From the NCBI RefSeq assembly GCF_040958095.1, contig NC_091228.1, positions 9,002,340-9,066,339 on the forward strand: a stretch of DNA of 64,000 nucleotides. Direction: 5' to 3'. The position numbers and the translations under genes are program-made. Under the pieces are notes generated by a model that saw only the letters and a program-made list of their open reading frames with translations, did not search any database and was not told the origin of the DNA. Shown here piece after piece: positions 42,782 to 53,904 of the stretch. The DNA is from Procambarus clarkii (lineage: Eukaryota; Arthropoda; Malacostraca; Decapoda; Cambaridae). Position 1 is the stretch's first letter. The number at the start of each line of letters is the position of its first letter.

Positions 42782-44151
42782 TGTAATAACCCATATCCAT
42801 TGTAATAACCCACTGACCTCTATGATCGTCTCTCGTGATCGTAATCGTTCGCTATCCCTGTTGTAATTCTCTTTCTCTCTTCACTCAATACCCCAGCTTA
42901 ACACTGTTACAGTCCAGTATGACCCCTCACTGAACTGCCACATATATCAGAGGAATATTAAATGAGGAAGATACATCAAGGACAAGGGGTATAAATTTAA
43001 AAAAAAAAATATAAAAATCATTAAACACTGCCACCACCTTCCCGACCAACCATATCTGAATGTGTCTATCACCGATCCCCCAGGAAGGCAAGGAATCAGT
43101 AATCATGGGACTCCCGGGTAATATGAATTTCAGTAATAAGTTTTGGGAAATTAGTTTGTTTAATTTACGTTACTTATTTAAATCCAAGGACAACTTTAGT
43201 ATCTATTAACTGTAGGAGAACATGGAAGTTTCCAATTCAACACATAAAAATGACAGAGTAGAGAAATATATCACAGGGGAGTTAAGTGAATACCACTGGA
43301 CAAGTTATACGATTTATTTTATGAAACATGTAAATTAAAACAATTTGAGCATATACCCTATTCTATTCTATTAACCTAGAGGCACAATGGATATCTACTG
43401 AGGACATGAGATTAAAGTGCACAATACCTTAATATCGCACTGAGGCCACGATGTTGATGGCTGCCCTCAGCCCCTAGGATGCGGGCTTGCGGCCCCTTTT
43501 ATTCCACACACTCCCGAGACACACTAATCAAATTTTATTTTACCAGCTTATTGCTGGGAAGGATTACTCCTCCCACCATCTAATACAGCCCCAGGGCTCC
43601 ACCCATTATTTTGGCAAAGGTCAACCATTTAACACTTAGGCCTGAGGTCTGGCTCTCTAGGGCCAATAAGGACTTGGCCCTTATCTCCCGCCAATCACCT
43701 TCCCTGATCTGCCGTGGAAGAATACATGAATTCCTGAAGATTTAGTCAGCTCTCCCCAGCTATTAGAAAGGAAACAAGGCGCCTCTGTGGAGCCCAGTGC
43801 ACCTGCGAGCAATGTTTACCAATTGATAAATTATGTTCAAGCCTGTCTTCTCCAAGATAAAGGGTAGGGACATTTGACTCGCCTGGTATGGGGAAGGGAA
43901 CGGTGAGAAGGGAAAGAGAGGGACTTGAGAGGGGGATGGAAAGGGGAAATCTGAGTGGGGGAAGTTGAGTTGGGGAAGCCAAAGGTATCACGAGGCAAGA
44001 CCACCCTCAGGTCAACCTCTTTGTCCTTGACAAATGGGCGACAGGGGGGGGGTGAAAGGGGGGAGACGAATGACGGCCAAGAAGAAAGGAGAAAGGGAGA
44101 AGGAAGGAGGGGAGAAGGGAGAACCAATGATCTGAGCCCCAGATCATTACA
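42782..44151. mobile_element. Solo-LTR-like insertion (1370 bp) with TTTG target duplication
   Basis: Starts TGTAATAACC and ends TCATTACA, flanked by TTTG on both sides (42778-42781 and 44152-44155). The uninterrupted site is seen at about 49673, where blocks B and C are contiguous. It contains no convincing ORF. TG...CA ends with a 4-bp duplication point to an LTR retrotransposon reduced to one LTR. Confidence 0.75.
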
Positions 44152-44410
44152 TTTGAATCAAAGTTCCCTCCAGTAAGAAATAAGGCTAGAGAGATATCTA
44201 GATGAACACGTGAGAGGTGGGGGAGACAGGAACGGTGTGTGGGGGAGACAGGAACGGTGTGGGGGGGGGAAGACAGGAATGATGTGTGGGGGAGACAGGA
44301 ACGGTGTGTGGTGGGAGAAAGGAACGGTGTTTATGGGAGACAGGAACGGTGTGGGGGGAGACAGAAGCGGTGTGTGTGGGAGACAGGAACGGTGTGGAGG
44401 GGTGACAGGA
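44152..44410. repeat. Duplicated block C and short G-rich 21-bp array
   Basis: Block C (about 65 bp, with GAGAGATATCTAGATGAACA) is followed by about nine G-rich units. The same order C then array occurs at 49676-50585, and inverted at 44880-45204. Confidence 0.85.
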
Positions 44411-44419
44411 ACACCTTAG

Positions 44420-44737
44420 TCAGTCGTCTCTTCTATTAGCCAGCCCCGGGTGCGGCGAATCCCGTTTCTGCCACTCCACAGGAAGACAGTAGAACACTTC
44501 ACAGTTCTCTTCCGGCGGCGGCTCACTGCTTCCGTAAAGCAGACTGGTGTAGTGATCTTGGCTGCCCAGGGTAGACTGACCTCGTATCACAGCAGCCCTA
44601 CGTCGGCTCTGTAAATACAGACACTTCATCAGTACACTGGGACACTAGGAAATAGCACTTACGGACCCTGCATAAACGTACACCTTTTCGCTCAATAAAT
44701 GCGCTGATTTTCTAGGCGCCACCTCAACAGAGGTCAG
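44420..44737 (-). pseudogene. Duplicated gene fragment D, inverted copy
   Basis: Reverse-strand copy of the spliced fragment at 50752-51069: a partial exon ending VYVYAGS at 44663, a 54-nt GT-AG intron (44609-44662) and a terminal exon (44420-44608) of 62 codons plus stop. Compared with the other copy there are a few replacements (STLGSQD for STQGSQG, QKRD for QRRD). Function not recognised. Frame and splice sites are kept in both copies, so the original was a real gene. Confidence 0.55.
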
Positions 44738-44879
44738 CCCCAGCTACCTCTCGAGTCTGGCTGGTATAGTCCTGTCACTAATAAATGGCGTCGTCCAAGT
44801 TGTGGAGGTTTCGGGAGCAGACTCACAGATGGCGTTGATGTCGCTGCTCCACGCTCCGACGGTAGAGTCGGGTTCGTTC

Positions 44880-45140
44880 GTTCCTATCTCTCATCCACAC
44901 ACCGTTCCTCTCTCTCCCCCACACACCGTTCGTCTCCCCTTACACCGTTCCTTTCTCCCCCCACACACCGTTCCTGTCTCTCCCCCACACACCGTTCGTC
45001 TCCCCTTACACCGTTCCTGTCTCCCCCCACACACCGTTCCTGTCTCTCCCCCTCACACCGTTCGTCTCCCCTTACACCGTTCCTGTCTCCCCCCACACAC
45101 CATTCCTGTCTCCCCTAAACACCGTTCCTGTCTCCCCCAC
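44880..45140. repeat. G-rich 21-bp array, inverted
   Basis: C-rich on the plus strand; contains the shortened unit with TCTCCCCTTACACCGTTC, which also occurs reversed at 49.8-49.95 kb, so the two arrays are copies of one another. Confidence 0.93.
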
Positions 45141-45790
45141 CTCTCACGTGTTCATCTAGATATCTCTTTAGCCTTATTTCTTACTAGAGGGAACTTTGAT
45201 TAAAAAAGATGACTAAACAATAGCCAAGTTTATTCTTCTACACACAGAAATTTATTAACAAATTATTTCAATTTCCATCAATTGATCTTTAACACTTTGA
45301 CATTCTATTATTTAATACAATATTGACCAAATTAAAAGGGGGGGGGGATCACCCACTCCATACACGCCCAAACCATACATAGCTAAATGGTTCCGACTCC
45401 ACTAGCTAGTCAACACTACTACACCCAATAAAGACAATGCATTACTGACACTCATACCTCACTAACAAGTTCACCCAGGGGTGGGTGATGACAAATTTAC
45501 CCGCCCGGATGTAGGAGCTGGTTGGATGTACTCTCCCTTGCAAAGGTTCCACTCTCACTGCTCAACACACCTCTTTGGCCAAGCCAGGAGTGAGTATTCT
45601 CCCAAGTCTCCACAACGGGCTCTTTGATAAGTACTGCCATGTCAGCGGATTGAAGCTAGTCAACACCTCACCTCATACCATCTCGCACCACCCCAACATG
45701 CACATACGCATATATACACACACCCACCCACAATTACAACTCACAATTATACATGAAAGAGTGCAAAATACTTGCACTGTTACACCCACA
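45141..45790. repeat. Duplicated blocks C and B, inverted copy
   Basis: Reverse complement of 49091-49742, with few differences. Here B and C are contiguous, confirming that the 1.37-kb element at 42.8 kb is an insertion. Confidence 0.9.
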
Positions 45791-46440
45791 CACCGTTCCT
45801 GTCTCCCGCAGACACCGTTCCTGTCTCTCCCACATACACCGTTCCTGTCTCCCCCACACACCGTTTCTGTCTCCCCCACATAAACCGTTCCGTTCTCCCT
45901 CAAACACCGTTCCTGTCTCTTCCCCCACACACCGTTTCTGTCTCCCCCACATACACCGTTCCTGTCTCCCCCACACACCGTTTCTGTCTCCCCCACATAA
46001 ACCGTTCCTGTCTCCCTCAAACAGCGTTCCTGTCTCTTCCCCCACACACCGTTCCTGTCTTCCCTACACACAGTTTCTGTCTCCTCCACACACAGTTCCT
46101 GTCTCCCCCACACACCGTTCCTGTCTCCCCCACACACCGTTCCTGTCTCCCCCACACACCGTTCCTGTCTCCCCCACACACCGTTCCTGTCTCCCCCACA
46201 CACCGTTCCTGTCTCCCGCACACACTGTTCTTGTCTCCCCCATACACTGTTCCTGTCTCTTCCCCAACACACTGTTCCTGTCTTCCCCACACACACCGTT
46301 CCTGTCTCCCACACACTCTGTTTCTGTCTCCCCCACACACACCGTTCCTGTCTCCCCCACACAGTTCCTGTCTCTCCCACACACACCGTTCCAGTCTTTT
46401 CTCACCACACACCTTTCCTGTCTCTCCTACACATACTACT
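45791..46440. repeat. G-rich 21-bp array, inverted
   Basis: Reverse complement of about 48.43-49.09 kb: the same succession of unit variants gives identical 237-residue readings on opposite strands, so this is a duplicated array segment, not an independent expansion. Confidence 0.95.
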
Positions 46441-46457
46441 CCTCCTACTGACACTCC

Positions 46458-47060
46458 TACTGTCTTCCTGTGGAGTGGCAGAAACGGGATTCGCCGCACC
46501 CGGGGCTGGCTAATAGAAGAGACGACTGACTAAGGTGCTGAAGAGGAGAGTAACCAGCGAGTTACACGAAGCTTCTGCCTAGGGCTTGCTACCCTAGTAT
46601 TTGCACGTGAAGTGGCCCAGCAACGCGAAGCTGAAGGTATCTGCCATCACCGGGCTGGACTGTGATTGTGGGCCTTCACGTGGAAGCTCTTAGTGAGACT
46701 GTGGTTTGGCTGGCCAGTGGCCAGGGGTAGACTCATTGTTTCCCGGTACCTGCTAAGGATCGTACTACGGATGAGGAAACACGATAGCTTACAAGACTGA
46801 AACGCCAGCATCGAAGAGCGCTTAGTGTTCCATGAGACGCTTTTGTACATATTAGGTGTACTAATTCTTTTGTTAGGATTATTTACGAGGTGATGGAAAA
46901 AGTTATCATATGTAAAAAATATCGACATTTTATGAAGTGTATTTTGTTTTACATGCATTACCGAGCTCACTCCTTGAAAGCCACTACTTACTTGGGACCG
47001 GATACCAGAACATTAGAACCACCCGAAAAGAACCCTGATGCGACCCATTGTGGCCGTAAC
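46458..47060 (+). pseudogene. Duplicated D end and E ORF, broken copy
   Basis: Direct copy of 51001-51605. It carries only the last 25 codons of fragment D (FYCLPVEWQKRDSPHPGL...), then the E region. The E frame has a TGA where the other copy has Trp (LQDW) and an indel upstream, so it is inactive. Confidence 0.6.
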
Positions 47061-49090
47061 AGGGGGGGGGACAGGAACGGTGTGTGGTGGGAGAGACAGG
47101 AACGGTGTGTGTGTGGGAGACAGGAACGGTATGTTGGGAGACAGGAATGGTGTGGGGTGGGAGACAGGAACGGTGTGGGAGAGAGAGAGGAACGATGTGG
47201 GGGGAGACTGGAACGGTGTGTGGATGAGAGACAGGAACGGTGTGTGGATGAGTGACAGGAATGGTGTGTGGATGAGAGACAGGAACAGTGTGTGGATGAG
47301 AGACAGGAACAGTGTATGGGGAAGGCAGGAACGGTGTGTGTTGGGGAAAGACAGGAACGGTGTGTGTGGGAGAGACAGGAACGGCGTGCGGTGGGAGAGA
47401 GGAACGGTGTGGGGGGAGACAGGAACGGTGTGTGGGGGAGACAGGAACGGTGTGTGGGGGGAGACAGGAATGGTGTGTGAGGAAGAGAGGAACGGTGTGT
47501 GTGGGAGAGACACAAACGGTGTGTGGGGGGAGAAAGGAACTATGTGTGGGGGAGAGAGGAACGGTGTGTGTGGGAGAGACAGGAACGGTGTGTGGGGGAA
47601 AGACAGGAACGGTGTTGGGGGAGACAGGAACGGTGTATGTGGGGGAGACAGGAACGGTGTATGGTGGGGGAAGACAGGAACAGTGTGTGTGGGAGAGACA
47701 GGAACGGTGTTGGGGGAGACTGGAACGGTGTTGGGGGAGACTGGAACGGTGTGTGGATGAGAGACAGGAACGGTGTGTGGGGGAGACAGGAACGGTGTGT
47801 GTGGGAGAGACAGGAACGGTGTGTGGGGGAGACAGGAACGGTGTGTTGTGGGGAAAGACAGGAACGGTGTGTGTGGGAGAGACAGGAACGGTGTGTGGTG
47901 GGGAAAGACTGAAACGGTGTGTATGGGAGAGACAGGAACTGTGTGGGGAAGACAGGAACGGTGTATGTGGGGGAGACAGGAACGGTGTGTGTGGGGGAGA
48001 CAGGAACGGTGTGTGTGGGGGGAGACAGGAACGGTGTGTGGGAGGACACAGGAACGGTGTGTGTGGGAGAGAGGAACGGTGTGTGGTGGGGAAAGACAGG
48101 AACGGTGTGTGTAGGAGAGACAGGAACGGTGTGTGGTGGGGAAAGACTGAAACGGTGTGTATGGGAGAGACAGGAACTGTGTGGGGAAGACAGGAACGGT
48201 GTATGTGGGGGAGACAGGAACGGTGTGTGTGGGGGAGACAGGAACGGTGTGTGTGGGGGGAGACAGGAACGGTGTGTGCGGGAAGAGACACGAACAGTGA
48301 GTGGTGGGGAAAGACAGAAACGATGTGTGGGGGGACACAGGAACGGTGTGTGGGGGAGAGAGAAACGGTGTGTGTAGGAGAGACAGGAACGGTGTGTGGT
48401 GGGGAAAGACAGGAACGGTATGTGTAGGAGAGACAGGAAAGGTGTGTGGTGAGAAAAGACTGGAACGGTGTGTGTGGGAGAGACAGGAACTGTGTGGGGG
48501 AGACAGGAACGGTGTGTGTGGGGGAGACAGAAACAGAGTGTGTGGGAGACAGGAACGGTGTGTGTGGGGAAGACAGGAACAGTGTGTTGGGGAAGAGACA
48601 GGAACAGTGTATGGGGGAGACAAGAACAGTGTGTGCGGGAGACAGGAACGGTGTGTGGGGGAGACAGGAACGGTGTGTGGGGGAGACAGGAACGGTGTGT
48701 GGGGGAGACAGGAACGGTGTGTGGGGGAGACAGGAACGGTGTGTGGGGGAGACAGGAACGGTGTGTGGGGGAGACAGGAACTGTGTGTGGAGGAGACAGA
48801 AACTGTGTGTAGGGAAGACAGGAACGGTGTGTGGGGGAAGAGACAGGAACGCTGTTTGAGGGAGACAGGAACGGTTTATGTGGGGGAGACAGAAACGGTG
48901 TGTGGGGGAGACAGGAACGGTGTATGTGGGGGAGACAGAAACGGTGTGTGGGGGAAGAGACAGGAACGGTGTTTGAGGGAGAACGGAACGGTTTATGTGG
49001 GGGAGACAGAAACGGTGTGTGGGGGAGACAGGAACGGTGTATGTGGGAGAGACAGGAACGGTGTCTGCGGGAGACAGGAACGGTGTGTGG
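47061..49090. repeat. G-rich 21-bp array, longest copy
   Basis: About 95 units; internally a block of about 230 bp is itself repeated (47.84-48.05 and 48.07-48.28 kb), showing larger-scale duplication inside the array. Confidence 0.95.
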
Positions 49091-49742
49091 GTGTAACAGT
49101 GCAAGTATTTTGCACTCTTTCATGTATAATTGTGAGTTGTAATTGTGGGTGGGTGTGTGTATATATGCGTATGTGCATGTTGGGGTGGTGCGAGATGGTA
49201 TGAGGTGAGGTGTTGACTAGCTTCAATCCGCTGACATGGCAGTACTTATCAAAGAGCCCGTTGTGGAGACTTGGGAGAATACTCACTCCTGGCTTGGCCA
49301 AAGAGGTGTGTTGAGCAGTGAGAGTGGAACCTTTGCAAGGGAGAGTACATCCAACCAGCTCCTACATCCGGGCGGGTAAATTTGTCATCACCCACCCCTG
49401 GGTGAACTTGTTAGTGAGGTATGAGTGTCAGTAATGCATTGTCTTTATTGGGTGTAGTAGTGTTGACTAGCTAGTGGAGTCGGAACCATTTAGCTATGTA
49501 TGGTTTGGGCGTGTATGGAGTGGGTGATCCCCCCCCCCCCTTTAATTTGGTCAATATTGTATTAAATAATAGAATGTCAAAGTGTTAAAGATCAATTGAT
49601 GGAAATTGAAATAATTTGTTAATAAATTTCTGTGTGTAGAAGAATAAACTTGGCTATTGTTTAGTCATCTTTTTTAATCAAAGTTCCCTCTAGTAAGAAA
49701 TAAGGCTAAAGAGATATCTAGATGAACACGTGAGAGGTGGGG
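49091..49742. repeat. Duplicated blocks B and C, copy 2
   Basis: Direct copy of 42199-42781 plus 44152-44218 without the LTR-like insertion. A 50-codon frame from 49236 (MAVLIKEPVVETWENTHSW) is closed by a stop in copy 1, so it is not supported as a gene. Confidence 0.9.
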
Positions 49743-50585
49743 GAGACAGGAACGGTGTTTAGGGGAGACAGGAATGGTGTGTGGGGGGAGACAGGAACGG
49801 TGTAAGGGGAGACGAACGGTGTGAGGGGGAGAGACAGGAACGGTGTGTGGGGGGAGACAGGAACGGTGTAAGGGGAGACGAACGGTGTGTGGGGGAGAGA
49901 CAGGAACGGTGTGTGGGGGGAGAAAGGAACGGTGTAAGGGGAGACGAACGGTGTGTGGATGAGAGACAGGAACGGTGTGTGAGGGGGAGACAGGAACGGT
50001 GTGTGGGGAGACAGGAACGGTAAGTGGGGGGGATGGAGACAGGAACAGTGTGGGGGTGAGAGAGGAACGGTGTGGGGGTGAGAGAGGAACGGTGTGGGGG
50101 GAGACAGGTACGGTGTGTGGAAGAGAGAGAAAGGAACGGTGAGTGGATGAGAGACAGGAACAGAGTGTGGATGAGAGACAGGAACGGTGAGTGGGGGGAG
50201 ACAGGAACGGTGTGTGGGGGAGACAGAAACGGTGTGTGGGAGAGACTGGAACGATGTGTGGGGGAGAGAGGAACGGTGTGTGTTGGAGAGACAGGAACGG
50301 TGTGAGGGGGGGGGTAGACAGGAACGGTGTTTGGGGAAGAGAGAAACGGTGTGTGTGAGAGAGACAGGAACGGTGTGTGGTGCGGGGAGACGAGGAACAG
50401 TGTGTGTGGGAGAGACAGGAACGGTGTGTGGTGGCGAAAGGCAGGAACAATGTGTGTGGGAGAGACAGGAACGGTGTATGCGCAGAGACAGGAATGGTGT
50501 ATGTGTGGGAGACAGGAATGGTGTGGGGGGGGACAGGAAAGGTGTGTGGGAGAGAAAAAACGGTGTGAGGATGAGAGACAGGAAC
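49743..50585. repeat. G-rich 21-bp array
   Basis: About 40 units between block C and fragment D; the inverted counterpart at 44.9-45.1 kb holds only about 12, so array length changed after duplication. Confidence 0.94.
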
Positions 50586-50751
50586 GAACGAACCCGACTC
50601 TACCGTCGGAGCATGGAGCAGCGACATCAACGCCATCTGTGAGTCCGCTCCCGGAACCTCCACAACTTGGACGACGCCATTTATTAGTGACAGGACTATA
50701 CCAGCCAGAAATGCTAGATTCTTGTCCTAGTAGCTCGAGAGGTAGCTGGGG

Positions 50752-51069
50752 CTGACCTCTTGTGAGGTGGCGCCTAGAAAATCAGCGCATTTATTGAGCG
50801 AAAAGGTGTACGTTTATGCAGGGTCCGTAAGTGCTATTTCCTAGTGTCCCAGTGTACTGATGAAGTGTCTGTATTTACAGAGCCGACGTAGGGCTGCTGT
50901 GATACGAGGTCAGTCTACCCAGGGCAGCCAAGGTCACTACACCAGTCTGCTTTACGGAAGCAGTGAGCCGCCGCCGGAAGAGAACTGTGAAGTGTTCTAC
51001 TGTCTTCCTGTGGAGTGGCAGAGACGGGATTCGCCGCACCCGGGGCTGGCTAATAGAAGAGACGACTGA
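50752..51069 (+). CDS. Unrecognised gene fragment D (two exon pieces, 54-nt intron)
   Basis: Frame EVAPRKSAHLLSEKVYVYAGS ends at 50826 before GTAAGT; a 54-nt intron ends TTTACAG at 50880; the next exon starts SRRRAAVIRGQST, includes SLLYGSSEPPPEENCEVFY and CLPVEWQRRDSPHPGL, and stops TGA at 51069. Base composition is coding-like and the structure is conserved in the inverted copy at 44.4-44.7 kb. The 5' part is missing: an upstream in-frame TAG lies near 50740. It may be a captured host gene end or a cargo gene of a mobile element; no family is recognised. Confidence 0.45.
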
Positions 51070-51201
51070 CTAAGGTGCTGAAGAGGAGATTAACCAGCGA
51101 GTTGCACGAAGCTCCTGCCTAGGGCTCGCTACACTAGTATTTGCACATGAAGTGGCCCAGCAACGCGAAGCTGAAGGTATCTGCCAGCACCGGGCTGGAC
51201 T

Positions 51202-51435
51202 GTGATTGTGGGCCTTCACGAGGAAGCTCTTAGTGAGCTGTGGTTTGGCTGGCCCGTGGCCAGGGGTAGACTCACTGTTGTTTCCCGGTACCTGATAAGG
51301 ACCGTTCTACGGATGAGGAAACATGATAGCTTACAAGACTGGATCGCCAGCATCGAAGAGCGCTTAGTGTTCCATGAGACACTTTTGTACATATTAGGTG
51401 TACTAATACTTTTGTTAGGATTATTTACGAGGTGA
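51202..51435 (+). CDS. Unrecognised small ORF E with C-terminal membrane segment
   Basis: A 77-codon frame. The last part is HDSLQDWIASIEERLVFHET followed by LLYILGVLILLLGLFTR, a hydrophobic segment of about 15 residues ending three residues from the stop, typical of a tail-anchored or C-terminally anchored protein. The copy at 46.6-46.9 kb is broken. The true start is uncertain; it could be a final exon. It could be the end of an envelope-like or other membrane protein of a mobile element. Confidence 0.35.
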   Translation: MIVGLHEEALSELWFGWPVARGRLTVVSRYLIRTVLRMRKHDSLQDWIASIEERLVFHETLLYILGVLILLLGLFTR

Positions 51436-51605
51436 TGGAAAAAGTTATCATATGTAAAATATATCGACATTTTATGAAGTGTATTTTATTTTACTTGCAT
51501 TGCCAAGCTCACTCCTTGGAAGCCACTACTTACTTGGGGCCGGATACCAGAACTTTAGAACCACCCGAAAAGAACCCTGTTGCGACCCATTGTGACCGTA
51601 ACAGG

Positions 51606-52875
51606 GGGGGGGACAGGAACGGTGTGTGGTGGGAGAGACAGGAACGGTGTGTGTGTGGGAGACAGGAACGGTGTGTGGGGGAGAGAGGAACGATGTGTGT
51701 GGGAGAGACAGGAACGGTGTGTGTAGGGGGAAGACAGGAACGGTGTGTGTGGAAAAGACAGGAACGGTGTGTGGGGGGAGACAGGAATGGTGTATGTGGG
51801 GGAGAGAGGAACGGTGTGTGTGGTGGGAGACAGGAACGTTGTGTGGGGGGAGACAGAAACGGTGTGTGGGAGAGACAAGAACGGTGTGTGGGGGAAGGAG
51901 GAACGGTGTGTGTGGGAGAGACAGGAACGGTGTGTGTAGGGGAGACAAGGAACGGTGTGTGTGTGGGAGAGACAGGAACGGAGTTTGGTGGGAGAGACAG
52001 GAACGGAGTTTGGTGGGAGAGACAGGAATAATGTGTGGTGGATGGGAGACAGGCACGGTGTGGGGGGAGAAAGAAATGGTGTGTGGATGAGAGACAGGAA
52101 CGGTGTGTGTAAGGGAGACAGGAACGGTGTGTGGGGGAGACAGGAACGGTGTGTGGGGAAGACAGGAACGGTGTGTGAGGGTGACAGGAACAGTGTGTGG
52201 AGGGAGACAGGAACGGTATGTGGATGAGAGACAGGAACGGTGTGTGGGTAAGAGACAAGAACGGTGTGTGGATGAGAGACAGGAACGGTGTGTGGGAGAG
52301 ACAGGAACGGTGTGCGGGGGAGACTGAAACGATGTGTGGGGGAGACAGGAACGGTGTGTAGGGAAGGCAGGAACGGTGTGTGGGGGGGAGAGAGAAACGG
52401 TGTGTGTGGGAGAGACAGGAACGGTGTGTGGTGGGAGGAGACAGGATCGATGTGTGTGGGAGGGACAGGAACGGTGTGTGGTGGGGGAAGACAGGAACGG
52501 TGTTTGGGGGAGAGAAAGAAAAGGTGTGTGGTGGGGGAGACAGGAACGATGTATGTGGGAGAGACAGGGACGGTGTGTGTGTGGGGGAGACAAGAACGGT
52601 GTGTGGGGGAGAGGCAGGAACGGTGTGTGGGGGAGATACAGGAACGATGTGTGGGGAGAAAGGAACGGTATGGGGTGCGAGACAGGAACGGTGTGTGGGG
52701 GGGGGAGACTGGAACGGTGTATGTGGGGGAGACAGGAATGGTGAGGGGGGAGACAGGAACGGTTGGTGGGGGGAGATTCAGGAACGGTGTGTGGGGGAGA
52801 CAGGAACGATGTGTGGCGGAGACAGGATTGGTATGTGGGGAGAGAGGAACGGTGAGTGGTGGGGAAAGACAGGAT
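51606..52875. repeat. G-rich 21-bp array, last copy
   Basis: Begins after the same CGTAACAGGGGGGGG junction as the array at 47061, so block E plus array start is part of the duplicated unit. It passes into a different array at 52876. Confidence 0.94.
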
Positions 52876-53812
52876 CGAGCCCACAACCGTTGTGGGCTCC
52901 CCACAACGGTTGTATGCTCCCCACGACGGTTGTGGGTCCACACTACGGTTGTGGGTCCTCACGACGGTTGTGGGTCCACACGACGGTTGTGGGTCCCCCA
53001 CGACGGTTGTGGGGGCCCCCACGACGGTTGTGGGCCCCCACGACGGTTGTGGGCCCCCACGACGGTTGTGGGTCCACACTACGGTTGTGGGTCCTCACGA
53101 CGGTTGTGGGTCCACACGACGGTGTTGGGTTCTCACGACGGTTGTGGGCCCCCCACGACGGTTGTGGGGGTTCCCACGACGGTTGTGGGGCCCTTACGAG
53201 GATTGTGAGCCCCCACGACAGTTGTGGGTCCCCACGTTAGCTGTAGGTCCACACGACGGATGTGGGGCCCCATGACGGTTGTTGGCCCCCCACGATGGTT
53301 GTGGGTCCCCACGACGGTTGTGGGCCCCCACGAAGGCTGTGGGTCCACACGACGGTTGTGGGCTCCCCACGACGGTTGTGGGCCCCCACGACGGTTGTGG
53401 GTCCACACAACGGTTGTGGGCTCCCCACGACGGTTGTGGGCCCCCACGACGGTTGTGGGTCCACACGACGGTTGAGGGCTCCCCACGACGGTTGTGGGCT
53501 CCCCACAACGGTTGTATGCTCCCCACGACGGTTGTGGGTCCACACAACGGTTGTGGGTCCTCACGACGGTTGTGGGTCCACACGATGGTTGTGGGTCCCC
53601 ACGACGGTTGTGGGCCCCCCCACGACGATTGTGGGGGCCCCCACGACGGTTGTGGGCCCCCACGACGGTTGTGGGCCCCCACGACGGTTGTGGGTCCACA
53701 CGACGGTTGTGGGTCCTCACGACGGTTGTGGGTCCTCACGACGGTTGTGGGTCCACACGACGATTGTGGGCCCCCCACGACGGTTGTGGACCCCTCACGA
53801 CGTGGGGGAACA
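52876..53812. repeat. 19-bp minisatellite, about 47 copies
   Basis: Units containing CACGACGGTTGTGGG plus 4-7 variable C/T bases. Larger stretches recur (52.89-53.1 against 53.49-53.75 kb). Confidence 0.95.
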
Positions 53813-53904
53813 GTGTTGACTGACGGATCATGTATGCACAGTGATGACTGACGGATCATGTATGAACAGTGATGACTGACGGATCATGTATGAACAATGA
53901 TGAC
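53813..53904. repeat. 28-bp minisatellite, left part
   Basis: Three or four units with GACTGACGGATCATGTATGA; continues at 56124 beyond an inserted LINE. Confidence 0.93.

Noticed and set aside
40758-52743. Long Pro/Ser/His-rich and Gly/Thr/Val-rich ORFs, up to 706 codons
   Set aside because: G-rich 21-bp array in different frames; identical readings in inverted copies reflect duplication, not a gene.
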